Below are positions 18,146 through 25,957 of a DNA stretch of 44,449 bases, in pieces. The notes under the pieces are model-generated. The model was not told the origin of the DNA and did no database searches. It was given only the letters and a program-made list of their open reading frames with translations. The DNA comes from Clostridia bacterium (GTDB lineage Bacteria > Bacillota > Clostridia > Oscillospirales > CAG-272). The DNA is taken from the NCBI GenBank assembly GCA_017508605.1, contig JAFVYN010000012.1:1-44449 (forward strand). Direction: 5' to 3'. The position numbers were made by a program, and so were the translations under genes. Position 1 is the stretch's first letter; each line of letters starts with the position of its first letter.

Positions 18146-18205
18146 AGAGCGCAAATATGCTCTCCTCGATCTCTCTACCGCAGGAAAAACCAATAGACTT
18201 GCGGT
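18146..18205 (+). promoter_or_regulatory. Structured leader of the rpsF operon, possible S6:S18 binding region
   Basis: The leader has two possible hairpins: AGAGC/GCTCT (18146-18150 with 18159-18163) and ACCGCA/TGCGGT (18177-18182 with 18200-18205). S6:S18 autoregulatory leaders are known upstream of rpsF in many bacteria and carry a conserved CCG. The second hairpin contains CCG, but I cannot confirm the consensus. Confidence 0.4.
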
Positions 18206-18228
18206 CAAATGTCCATAGGGAGGTGTAA

Positions 18229-18528
18229 ATGATTATGGAAAAGATGCAGAAGTACGAAACACTCTTCGCAGTCGACGTAACCATCGGTGAAGACGCAGTC
18301 AAGGCTCTCGTTGAAAAGTACATCAACAGAATTACCGAAAACGGCGAGATCATCGAAGTCAACGAATGGGGCAAGCGTAAGCTCGCTTACGAGATCGACT
18401 ACAAGACCGAAGGCTACTATGTTCTCGTAACCTTCAAGAGCCAGGCAGATTTCCCTGCAAGACTCGAAAGATCCTTCAACCTGAATGAAGGCATCCTGCG
18501 CTCCATCGTAATCAAGAAGGAAGCGTAA
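18229..18528 (+). CDS. rpsF: Small ribosomal subunit protein bS6
   Basis: A 99-residue ribosomal protein that pairs with S18 on the platform of the small subunit. The KYETLFAVDVTIGED start, ENGEIIEVNEWGKRKLAYEI and the YVLVTFK block are typical. A strong AGGGAGG site lies just before the ATG at 18229; an alternative start two codons later (MEKMQ) is possible. Codon use is noticeably biased, as expected for a highly expressed gene. Confidence 0.97.
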   Translation: MIMEKMQKYETLFAVDVTIGEDAVKALVEKYINRITENGEIIEVNEWGKRKLAYEIDYKTEGYYVLVTFKSQADFPARLERSFNLNEGILRSIVIKKEA

Positions 18529-18556
18529 GTAACGAAAAAGGAAGGGACGTACACAA

Positions 18557-19009
18557 ATGGCTAATTTTAATTTTAACAAAGTCATTCTCGGCGGTCGCTT
18601 GACTGCAGATCCCGAACTGAAGACCACACCAAGCGGTATTCCCGTAACCCGTTTTTCGATTGCGGTAAACCGTCGCTTTGCTAAGCAGGGCGAACAGGCA
18701 CAGACTGATTTCATTAACTGTGTCGCATGGCGCACCCAAGCCGAATTTATTACGCGTTACTTCCGCAAAGGTAGCTCGATCTGCGTTGTTGGATCGATCC
18801 AGACCAGCACAACGACCGATGCCCAGGGTCAGAAGCGTTATTTCACCGACGTTGTTGTTGATGAAGTAAACTTCGTAGACGCAAAGAGCGAATCGCCCGC
18901 GGGCGGCTCGACCTATACCCCCGGCAGCTACCAGACACCCGGCTTCTCTTCTGATGTCGGAGCGCCCCATTTTGAAGAAATGGGCAACGATGACGATCTC
19001 CCCTTCTAA
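18557..19009 (+). CDS. ssb: Single-stranded DNA-binding protein
   Basis: A 150-residue protein that coats single-stranded DNA in replication and repair. It has an OB fold with NKVILGGRLTADPELK at the start, FINCVAWRTQAEFI in the middle, and ends in the acidic tip DDDLPF that recruits partner proteins. The linker before the tip is short and Gly/Ser/Thr-rich. The position between rpsF and rpsR is the standard Bacillota arrangement. Confidence 0.97.
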   Translation: MANFNFNKVILGGRLTADPELKTTPSGIPVTRFSIAVNRRFAKQGEQAQTDFINCVAWRTQAEFITRYFRKGSSICVVGSIQTSTTTDAQGQKRYFTDVVVDEVNFVDAKSESPAGGSTYTPGSYQTPGFSSDVGAPHFEEMGNDDDLPF

Positions 19010-19040
19010 ATAAGGAGCGTTTGTCAGCCTTCACAGGCAC

Positions 19041-19057
19041 GTACCGCCATGCGGTAC
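19041..19057 (+). promoter_or_regulatory. Hairpin in the ssb-rpsR spacer
   Basis: GTACCGC, loop CAT, GCGGTAC form a perfect 7-bp stem in the 78-base spacer before rpsR. It has no T run, so it is unlikely to be a terminator. The stem repeats the ACCGC/GCGGT pairing of the rpsF leader, so an RNA-processing or ribosomal-protein binding role is possible. Confidence 0.5.
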
Positions 19058-19087
19058 CACTTAATACTTTGAAAGGATTGGATAGAT

Positions 19088-19387
19088 ATGGAAAACGAAA
19101 AGGAAGTTACTACCGCTCCCGCAGCGCCCGCTCAGGCTCCCGCAGCTAAGCCCGCGTTCCGTCAGAACGGTATGAACCGCAAAAAGAAAAAAGTTTGCCA
19201 GTTCTGCGTTGAAAATGTAACCGAGATCGATTACAAGGAAACCGCAAAGCTTCGCAAATTCATTTCCGAGCGCGCCAAGATCCTCCCCAAGAGAGTGACC
19301 GGTACCTGCGCTAAGCATCAGCGTGACCTCGCTGTTGCCATCAAGAGAGCTCGCACGATGGCTCTTCTTTCCTACATTTCCGACTAA
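19088..19387 (+). CDS. rpsR: Small ribosomal subunit protein bS18
   Basis: A 99-residue ribosomal protein. The conserved core runs from about residue 33 ([12 protein letters not shown]) to the end. Cys37, Cys40, Cys74 and His77 mark the zinc-binding form of S18. The first 30 residues are an Ala/Pro-rich extension not present in the minimal protein, a feature seen in some Clostridia. A GAAAGGA site lies before the ATG, and the operon ends at the terminator at 19427. Confidence 0.96.
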   Translation: MENEKEVTTAPAAPAQAPAAKPAFRQNGMNRKKKKVCQFCVENVTEIDYKETAKLRKFISERAKILPKRVTGTCAKHQRDLAVAIKRARTMALLSYISD

Positions 19388-19426
19388 TCGGCAGAAAACC
19401 GACGGAAACCATCATAGGATACGACT

Positions 19427-19458
19427 CAAGTCGGCTCGTTTGAGCCGACTTGTTTTTT
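19427..19458 (+). terminator. Intrinsic terminator of the rpsF operon
   Basis: CAAGTCGGCTC, loop GTTT, GAGCCGACTTG followed by six T: an 11-bp perfect stem, 39 bases after rpsR. Confidence 0.93.
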
Positions 19459-19480
19459 CCGAAAACCAAAGGAGGAATCA

Positions 19481-21202
19481 ATGAAACGGCTTTTTCAGTA
19501 TCTCAAAGCCTCACGGTTCGCCATTACCGTGGGAACACTGATCAAGATCGTCGGCACGATGATGGATCTCTTCATCCCCTATGTGCTGGCACATCTTCTT
19601 GACAACGTGGTTCCCGAGAAAAACAGCCTGAAGATCGTCTTCTGGGGCTGTGCCATGATCGTCTTTTCGATTCTGGCATTTCTCTTCAACGTCATCGCCA
19701 ACCGTATGGCATCCCTTGTCGCCTGCGAAACCACCCGTGAGATCCGTCACGATCTGTTCGCGCGCTCATCCTATCTTTCCTCGGCGCAGACCGACCGTTT
19801 CACGATCGCCTCTCTCGAAAGCCGCCTTACAGGTGATACCTATAACGTCAATCACATGATCGGCATGTCGCTCCGCCTCGGGATCCGCGCCCCCATCCTT
19901 CTCATCGGCGGCGTGATCATGACCGCCATTCTCGATATTCGTCTGACCGTCGTCATGCTCCTCACACTGCCCTTCGTCTATCTCGCGGCGCGCAAAGCCT
20001 CCCTTGCGGGGGTTGGACTGTACCGTCAGTTGCAGAAAAAGGTGGACGAATTCACCCGCATCGTGAGAGAGGATGCCACAGGCATCCGTGTCATCAAAGC
20101 CCTCTCCAAGGCGGACTATGAAAAAGAACGCTTCGACGTTGCCAACCGCGACGCCATTGAGACCGAAAAGAAGGCGGGCGTGAACATGGCACGCCTCGGA
20201 CCCGTTACCACCTTCGTTCTGAACGTCGGCATGTGCGCCGTCATTCTGGCGGGCGCGTTCCTCGTCACCAAGGGCAAGACCACAGCGGGCGTCATCATCG
20301 CCTTCATGTCCTATTTCACCATCATTGCCAACGCCCTGATCAATATTTCGCGCATTTTCGTAAACGTGTCAAAGGGCTCGGCAAGTATGACACGCATCAA
20401 CGAGGTACTGTCGGAGAACTATGAGCTGAGTGTCACGGGTGAAATGCCCTTAACAGACCGCCGCGCGCCCCTGATCGAATTCAGAAACATCACCTTCGGC
20501 TATCAGAACACCCCCGTGCTGAAAAACGTTTCCTTCACGCTGAACCGCCATGAGACCCTCGGCATCATCGGGGAAACCGGCTCGGGCAAATCCACCCTTC
20601 TCAATCTTCTCATGCGCTTCTATGACGTCGACGAGGGTGAGATCCTCATCGAGGGCGTCAATATCAAAGAGATTCCCACCAAGCGCCTGAGAGAGCGCTT
20701 CGGCGTGGTCTTTCAGAATGACTTTCTCTTTGCCGACACCATCAGGGAAAATATCCGCTTCGGACGGGAGCATGTCAGCGACGAAGCGATCGAGAAAGCC
20801 GCCGCCTATGCCCAGGCGAAAAGCTTCATCGAAAACCGCCCCGAGGGCTTTGACGCGTCCCTTGCCATCAAGGGCGCCAATCTGTCGGGCGGTCAGAAGC
20901 AACGCACCCTGATCGCGCGCGCTCTTGCCGCAGACCCCGAGATCCTCGTTCTCGACGATTCCTCCTCCGCGCTTGACTACAAGACCGACGCCCTGCTCCG
21001 TGCTTCCCTTGCGGCACATTTCTCTCATACCACCTCGGTGATCGTGGCACAGCGTGTCTCTTCGATCGCAACGGCGGACAAGATCTTAGTGCTGTCCCGA
21101 GGCGAGATCATTGCTTGCGGCAAGCATGAAGACCTGCTTCTCACCTGCCCCGCCTATGCCGAGATCAATCAAAGTCAGATGGGAGGTGCGATCCTTGACT
21201 AA
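19481..21202 (+). CDS. ABC exporter half-transporter, degenerate-site subunit
   Basis: A 573-residue protein with an N-terminal type I exporter membrane domain (six helices, to about 310) and a C-terminal ATPase. Walker A is GETGSGKS (364-371), the signature LSGGQ (468-472) is intact, but Walker B ends VLDD (Asp493) where the catalytic Glu is expected. That is the mark of the non-hydrolysing nucleotide site in heterodimeric exporters such as BmrCD/YheIH. The partner gene begins within its last codons. The substrate (drug, lipid or peptide) cannot be read from the sequence. Confidence 0.92.
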   Translation: MKRLFQYLKASRFAITVGTLIKIVGTMMDLFIPYVLAHLLDNVVPEKNSLKIVFWGCAMIVFSILAFLFNVIANRMASLVACETTREIRHDLFARSSYLSSAQTDRFTIASLESRLTGDTYNVNHMIGMSLRLGIRAPILLIGGVIMTAILDIRLTVVMLLTLPFVYLAARKASLAGVGLYRQLQKKVDEFTRIVREDATGIRVIKALSKADYEKERFDVANRDAIETEKKAGVNMARLGPVTTFVLNVGMCAVILAGAFLVTKGKTTAGVIIAFMSYFTIIANALINISRIFVNVSKGSASMTRINEVLSENYELSVTGEMPLTDRRAPLIEFRNITFGYQNTPVLKNVSFTLNRHETLGIIGETGSGKSTLLNLLMRFYDVDEGEILIEGVNIKEIPTKRLRERFGVVFQNDFLFADTIRENIRFGREHVSDEAIEKAAAYAQAKSFIENRPEGFDASLAIKGANLSGGQKQRTLIARALAADPEILVLDDSSSALDYKTDALLRASLAAHFSHTTSVIVAQRVSSIATADKILVLSRGEIIACGKHEDLLLTCPAYAEINQSQMGGAILD

Positions 21203-23048
21203 AAAGGTTCTCTTCCGAAAACCCGCTCCCACAGATACCGCTCTGCCGACGCCCGAAAAATCGACCGATCAGCGCATGAAAAAGACCGCTGTCATCGGGA
21301 GGCTGCTCTCCTATTTCGGTGCGCACAAGGGTCTTCTTGCCCTGGCACTCATTCTGACGATGCTTGCCAACGGCATTGCCCTCATCGGTCCTCAGCTCTC
21401 GGAATACGCCATAGACGCCATTGAGTCTGAAGACGGCCCCGATCTTTCGCGCGTGGCATTCTTCTGCCTCATGATGCTCCTCTCGTATGCGGTATCCGCC
21501 CTTCTTTCTTACTGTCTTTCGATCGTCATGATCAACATTTCGCGGCGCATCGTGTATCGCATGCGAAAACAGGTCTTCGATCACCTTCTGACACTGCCTG
21601 TCTCTTATTTTGACAACAATCAGACGGGGGATATCATCAGCCGCCTCTCTTACGATATCGACACCGTCAATACCTCGCTGTCGAACGATCTTGTGCAGAT
21701 CCTCGCAGGCTCGATCACCCTTGTCGGCTCGTTTATCATGATGGCAAAGATCTGCCCGATCCTTCTGCCCATCTACCTTCTCACCGTACCGATCCTCGTT
21801 GCCTTCACCTGCTACCGTGTCAAAAAGGTCAAGCCCCTCTTCCGCCGCCGCTCCGCCCGTCTCGGCATGCTGAACGGCTATGCGGAGGAAATGCTTTCGG
21901 GTCAGAAGACCGTCCGCGCTTACGGAAAAGAGGATGTCATGATCCGCCGCTTTGATAAGCATAATCACGAAGCGGTCGAAAGCTATTACGCCGCCGATTA
22001 CCACGGCTCGCTGGTCGGTCCCGGTGTCAATTTCATCAACAATCTCTCGATCTCCCTGATCAGTATGCTGGGCGCACTATTGTACATGCTGTCTTCTCCC
22101 GAAAACCTCGTCATCGGTCCTCTCGTTCTTGCCGCCATGACCCCCGGCAAGCTGTCGGCATTCATTCTCTATTCCAGAAAATTCTTAGGTCCTATCAACG
22201 AGACCGCCAACATCGTCTCGGAGATCCAGTCCGCCACCTCGGCGGCAGAGCGCATTTTCCGTCTTCTCGACGAAAAGAGCGAGGCTGTCGACATGGTGAT
22301 GGACAAGGCGCCCGAATTTCTCAGAGGCAGCTTTGAGATCTCGGATCTTTCCTTCTCCTATACCCCCGACAAGCCCGTGCTGAAGCACATAAATCTTAAG
22401 GTCGAGGCAGGCAAAACGGTTGCCATCGTCGGTCCGACGGGCAGCGGCAAGACTACCTTCGTCAATCTTCTGATGCGCTTTTACGAATGCGGCGAGGGCA
22501 AGATCTTCCTTGACGGGGTGGATATCGCGAAGATTCCTCTCGATACCCTACGCCGCTCCTTTGCGATGGTGTTACAGGATACCTGGCTCTTCGGTGCCTC
22601 GGTCGCCGAAAACATTGCCTACGGCAGTGAGGGTGCGACCAGTGAGGAGGTCATCAAGGCGGCAAAGACCGCGCGCATCCACGAGCTGATCGAATCCTTC
22701 CCGCAGGGCTACGATACCGTCATGGACGATACCAATATCTCGAAAGGACAAAAACAGCTCATTACCATTGCCCGCATGTTGCTCGTCCACCATCCCGTTC
22801 TCATTCTCGACGAGGCAACCTCCAACGTGGACTCCCGCACCGAAACGCTTCTTACCGAAGCCATGCAGACCATTACCGCGGGGCGCACCGCCTTTATTAT
22901 CGCGCACCGCCTGTCGACCGTTCAGAACGCCGACGTCATCCTCGTTCTGAAGGACGGCGAGATCATCGAAAGCGGTACACACAGCGAGCTTCTTGAGAAA
23001 AAGGGCTTCTATGCCTCGCTCTATCTCTCGCAGTTTGACGTTGCCTGA
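21195..23048 (+). CDS. ABC exporter half-transporter, catalytic subunit
   Basis: A 617-residue partner of the preceding gene. I chose TTG at 21195 because GGGAGGTG precedes it with good spacing; it overlaps the upstream gene by 8 bases. The next ATG in frame (21276) lacks as good a site. Walker A is GPTGSGKT (about 413-420) and Walker B ILDEAT keeps the catalytic Glu (about 540), but the signature is ISKGQ instead of LSGGQ. Together the two subunits form one consensus site (this Walker A/B with the partner's LSGGQ) and one degenerate site, as in known heterodimeric exporters. Confidence 0.92.
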   Translation: MTKKVLFRKPAPTDTALPTPEKSTDQRMKKTAVIGRLLSYFGAHKGLLALALILTMLANGIALIGPQLSEYAIDAIESEDGPDLSRVAFFCLMMLLSYAVSALLSYCLSIVMINISRRIVYRMRKQVFDHLLTLPVSYFDNNQTGDIISRLSYDIDTVNTSLSNDLVQILAGSITLVGSFIMMAKICPILLPIYLLTVPILVAFTCYRVKKVKPLFRRRSARLGMLNGYAEEMLSGQKTVRAYGKEDVMIRRFDKHNHEAVESYYAADYHGSLVGPGVNFINNLSISLISMLGALLYMLSSPENLVIGPLVLAAMTPGKLSAFILYSRKFLGPINETANIVSEIQSATSAAERIFRLLDEKSEAVDMVMDKAPEFLRGSFEISDLSFSYTPDKPVLKHINLKVEAGKTVAIVGPTGSGKTTFVNLLMRFYECGEGKIFLDGVDIAKIPLDTLRRSFAMVLQDTWLFGASVAENIAYGSEGATSEEVIKAAKTARIHELIESFPQGYDTVMDDTNISKGQKQLITIARMLLVHHPVLILDEATSNVDSRTETLLTEAMQTITAGRTAFIIAHRLSTVQNADVILVLKDGEIIESGTHSELLEKKGFYASLYLSQFDVA

Positions 23049-23079
23049 GGGGATTCTCTCCAAAAGTTGAAAAATCTTC

Positions 23080-23107
23080 TTGACAAACCATGATTTTTCT
23101 GTATAAT
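23080..23107 (+). promoter_or_regulatory. Promoter of acpP
   Basis: TTGACA (23080-23085), a 16-base spacer and TATAAT (23102-23107) make a strong promoter specific to acpP. Confidence 0.88.
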
Positions 23108-23116
23108 ATAAGTGAG

Positions 23117-23137
23117 GAAAGTGTGAACTTCACTTTC
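23117..23137 (+). promoter_or_regulatory. Hairpin/inverted repeat at the acpP transcript start
   Basis: GAAAGTG, loop TGAACTT, CACTTTC form a 7-bp inverted repeat beginning about 10 bases after the -10 box, so near the transcript 5' end. It could stabilise the mRNA or act as an operator. I do not recognise it as a FapR or FabT site. Confidence 0.5.
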
Positions 23138-23172
23138 TCACAAACAAATGAACTATGGGAGGGCACCCACCA

Positions 23173-23397
23173 ATGAACCAGAAATTGAAAGAGATCATCG
23201 CCTCACAGCTCCGCATCAGCGAATCGGAGATCACCGATTCGACCGACGTTGTGGAAGATCTCGGCGCAGACTCTCTTGACGTAGTTGAGATCCTCATGGT
23301 CATCGAAGAGGAATTCGGTGTTTCAATCCCCGATGACGAAGTGGCAAATCTCAAGGTCTTCTCCGCGCTTTGTGCGTACATCGAAAGCAATATCTGA
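23173..23397 (+). CDS. acpP: Acyl carrier protein
   Basis: A 74-residue acidic carrier for fatty-acid synthesis. The phosphopantetheine attachment site is Ser34 in GADSLDVVE. The ATG at 23173 follows GGGAGGGC at a suitable distance; an in-frame ATG six codons earlier lies before that site and is rejected. The gene stands alone with its own promoter, not beside fabD/fabG/fabF. Confidence 0.95.
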   Translation: MNQKLKEIIASQLRISESEITDSTDVVEDLGADSLDVVEILMVIEEEFGVSIPDDEVANLKVFSALCAYIESNI

Positions 23398-23440
23398 TTA
23401 CATACAAGCCAAAACCGTAAAAGCTCAACAAAGTGCAGAC

Positions 23441-23532
23441 TGAAAACGGGTGTTTTTGTCCTCGCCAATAGAGAGCCGGAATGCACACGCATACCCGCGC
23501 TCTGACATGCAGGATAAAAACACCTTTTTGTT
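23441..23532 (+). terminator. Long branched hairpin with T tract after acpP
   Basis: GGTGTTTTTGTCCT (23449-23462) pairs with AGGATAAAAACACC (23511-23524) with one G-U. The enclosed 48 bases fold again: AGAGC/GCTCT (23472-23476, 23499-23503), CGG/CCG and ATGC/GCAT with loop ACAC. A T tract (23525-23529) follows the outer stem. It most likely terminates acpP, but it is far larger than a normal terminator. Confidence 0.6.
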
Positions 23533-23608
23533 ATCGCCCGTTTTGTTCTTCACGCGTTTTCAGACATGAAAACAGCGTATTGATATTTCACCGAAAGGAA
23601 TCTTCATC

Positions 23609-25240
23609 ATGAAAAAGCTTTTCTCCTTTTTGCTGACACTCTGCCTGCTGTCGGCACTTCTCACACCCTTTTCCGTCAATGCGGCGGTCGCAGGCTCGGA
23701 ATTCGCCTATGCACCCAACGTCACCACTGCTCCCACCGTTGACGGCGAGATCGACGAGGTATGGGCATCGGTTCCCGAATACGTAGTCGGCAGAATCGTC
23801 TCGCAGGACACCAACAACAACGGCGCGCACCGTGACTCCTCTTCCTTCAAGTTCCGCGTCATGTACAGCGGCGACGCGCTTTACTTCCTTTATGAAGTCA
23901 AGGACAACGTTCTCATTGCAAACGGCGCTGACCGTTACGGCAGCCAGAGCTGGAAAAACGACGCGATCTTCTTGTTCGTCAGCGAAGACAGTAACGATCA
24001 GAGCTACGGGACAAACGGCAAGAGCTATATTCTGTCGATGGTGCTTGATGACACCGGAGAGAGCTACACCGTCCACAATCCCAGCGGTAAATATAACAAA
24101 AAGGACGATTCACTGTATACCACCAAGATCGTCGAAAAGACAGACAGCGGCTATCACGCCTTCGTAGAAGCCAAGATCCCGCTGAATGACACCTCCTATC
24201 TCAAAAACGGCGGCCATATCACCTTTGATACCCAGTGCCACGATCCCGATGCCGCGAACGGCGTACGTGACGCCGTATGGCAGTGGGCTTGTAACGCCGC
24301 TACCGGCCCGAACGGAAATAAGGGTCAGTGGGGTCATATCAAGTTTGTGGAAAAGACCGAGAGCATCTTTGACCATCACGCTGAATGGCGCTATATGACG
24401 GGCAGTATCGACGCCGAGGGCAAAGCACCCCTTGCTCCCGCAAACTGGAACACCGATCTTTCGGTATCCTCTGACTGGGCAAAAGCCGAAGGACCCTTCG
24501 GCATCCGCGCACCCGGTTGCACCAAGGCGTGGAACACCGCCGGTACGGCGATCGCGCCCGACTATGAGGGCGACGGCACGGCGGAAAACGCTTACTTCTG
24601 GGCTGTCAAGGAATTCACGCTGACGGCAGAAGAGCTGCTATCCCTTGACGGTATGGCGCTTCTCTCCTCCTCCTTCCACGATGAAAACTACACGCTCTAT
24701 CTCAACGGCATCAAGCTGTATGAGGACAATACCGAAATGGCGCTCTACCGCACGCACAAGCTTGTCGAAAACGCCTCCGATATCCTGAAGGAAGGCAGCA
24801 ATATCATCGCGATCAGCTCCCATCAGACCACCAAGGGCTATGAATTCGATATGAATCTCTTCGCCACGACCGGAAACACCGATAAGTATCCCGCCCAGAC
24901 CTCCTTTGAGACCCTTTCGCTGAATGACGGCGAGAACTATGCTATGTATTATCAGACCCGTGACAATGCAGACGGTACCAAGGACTGCCGCATCGTCATC
25001 ATGACCGATCTCGCATGGCTCGACACCCTGTCGAAGCTCGAAACGGTAGTCACCTTTACCGCCGAGGGTAAGGACAGTGTGACCTTTAGCGCCGAGCCCA
25101 AGGTCGTATATCACTCCCTGAGCGCACCCAATACGGTATACGTCGCCGATGAGGGCGTTGTGATCTTCGGTTGGATCATCACCGACGTTCCCGCCGAATA
25201 CACCGTTACCGCCCCCACCGCGGCACTGAACGTTCAATAA
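23609..25240 (+). CDS. Secreted protein with CBM9-like sugar-binding domain and shared C-terminal domain
   Basis: A 543-residue exported protein. A signal peptide ends near residue 25 (VNA). Residues 33-250 resemble the CBM9-like, DOMON-type fold (TVDGEIDEVWASVPEY; SWKNDAIFLFV; GYHAFVEAKIPL; ITFDTQCHD). Residues 255-430 look like a jelly-roll domain (FHDENYTLYLNGIKLYED; NIIAISSHQ) often found in glycosidase accessory regions. The last 100 residues (from YYQTRD) are homologous to the end of the 39907-41484 product. No catalytic domain is seen, so it probably binds polysaccharide at the cell surface or in the medium. It has an AAAGGAA site and its own terminator. Confidence 0.75.
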   Translation: MKKLFSFLLTLCLLSALLTPFSVNAAVAGSEFAYAPNVTTAPTVDGEIDEVWASVPEYVVGRIVSQDTNNNGAHRDSSSFKFRVMYSGDALYFLYEVKDNVLIANGADRYGSQSWKNDAIFLFVSEDSNDQSYGTNGKSYILSMVLDDTGESYTVHNPSGKYNKKDDSLYTTKIVEKTDSGYHAFVEAKIPLNDTSYLKNGGHITFDTQCHDPDAANGVRDAVWQWACNAATGPNGNKGQWGHIKFVEKTESIFDHHAEWRYMTGSIDAEGKAPLAPANWNTDLSVSSDWAKAEGPFGIRAPGCTKAWNTAGTAIAPDYEGDGTAENAYFWAVKEFTLTAEELLSLDGMALLSSSFHDENYTLYLNGIKLYEDNTEMALYRTHKLVENASDILKEGSNIIAISSHQTTKGYEFDMNLFATTGNTDKYPAQTSFETLSLNDGENYAMYYQTRDNADGTKDCRIVIMTDLAWLDTLSKLETVVTFTAEGKDSVTFSAEPKVVYHSLSAPNTVYVADEGVVIFGWIITDVPAEYTVTAPTAALNVQ

Positions 25241-25255
25241 ACTCTTTGGAATCTA

Positions 25256-25293
25256 AAATCGCCCATCGGAATGCTCCGATGGGCGATTTTTTT
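25256..25293. terminator. Intrinsic terminator, usable in both directions
   Basis: AAATCGCCCATCGGA, loop ATGC, TCCGATGGGCGATTT followed by T run. It separates the convergent ends of the CBM9-like gene (25240) and the DUF1538/PII operon (25343). Confidence 0.93.
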
Positions 25294-25342
25294 ACACGGT
25301 ATCGATCGATTTTTGTAAAACCGTTTGGTATGAGCGAAAAAG

Positions 25343-25957
25343 TCAGGGACGCTCTTCTTCCCACTCGACGGTGGAATCCTCAAAAAGCGCCGCCGCGGCG
25401 TCCTCGGGAGAGGAAAAGCCGCCCTCTCGGGTAAAGGTCGCCCAGATTCCGAAGAAGCTTTGCAGCGCGTAGGTATAGGTATTGCCCTCTTCTTCATAGA
25501 TAAGCGCTCTGACACAAAGCCCCTGCGAAAAGGCGAAAAAGAGACGCAAAACGCCATGAGCCGCGACCGTAAGCTCCTCAAACCGCCTGTGATAGCAGGC
25601 GATCAGATCAAGGATCGCGCGTGAGCGCTCCGCCTTGTAATACGACTTTCTCGCAAGGATCGCGAAAACAAACATCGCCGCGAAGAGAACAAGCGTGATC
25701 GCAAGATAGAGGATAAACACCCGTACATCCCGCTCGGTGAAGTCGGAAAACTCCTTCTCGCTGCCGATAATCGGCACAAAAACGGCAAGAAGGGCAAAAA
25801 CGAGGATCACCATGGCGACGGTAAGCGCGAAAAAGACAACGTACCCTTTGCGCTCCTTACGAAGCGCATCGCTGATGCTTTGAGGATCGACCTTGCGGGG
25901 ATCGGGCAAAGGAATGTCCTTGCGGGAGACAAACCACGGCAAAGATCCATGCATCAT
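25343..25957 (-). CDS. Small membrane protein, third gene of the DUF1538/PII operon
   Basis: A 204-residue protein of no family I know. Two membrane helices (about residues 37-62 and 79-103) are followed by a cytosolic domain of about 100 residues with a YKAERSRAILDLIACYHRRFEELTV helical stretch at its start (17-residue core around RAILDLIACYHRRF) and a predicted beta-rich end. Its ATG overlaps the TGA of the PII-like gene (ATGA), so it is translationally coupled. The tight coupling suggests that it works with the transporter and its PII sensor. Confidence 0.75.
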   Translation of the reverse strand: MMHGSLPWFVSRKDIPLPDPRKVDPQSISDALRKERKGYVVFFALTVAMVILVFALLAVFVPIIGSEKEFSDFTERDVRVFILYLAITLVLFAAMFVFAILARKSYYKAERSRAILDLIACYHRRFEELTVAAHGVLRLFFAFSQGLCVRALIYEEEGNTYTYALQSFFGIWATFTREGGFSSPEDAAAALFEDSTVEWEEERP

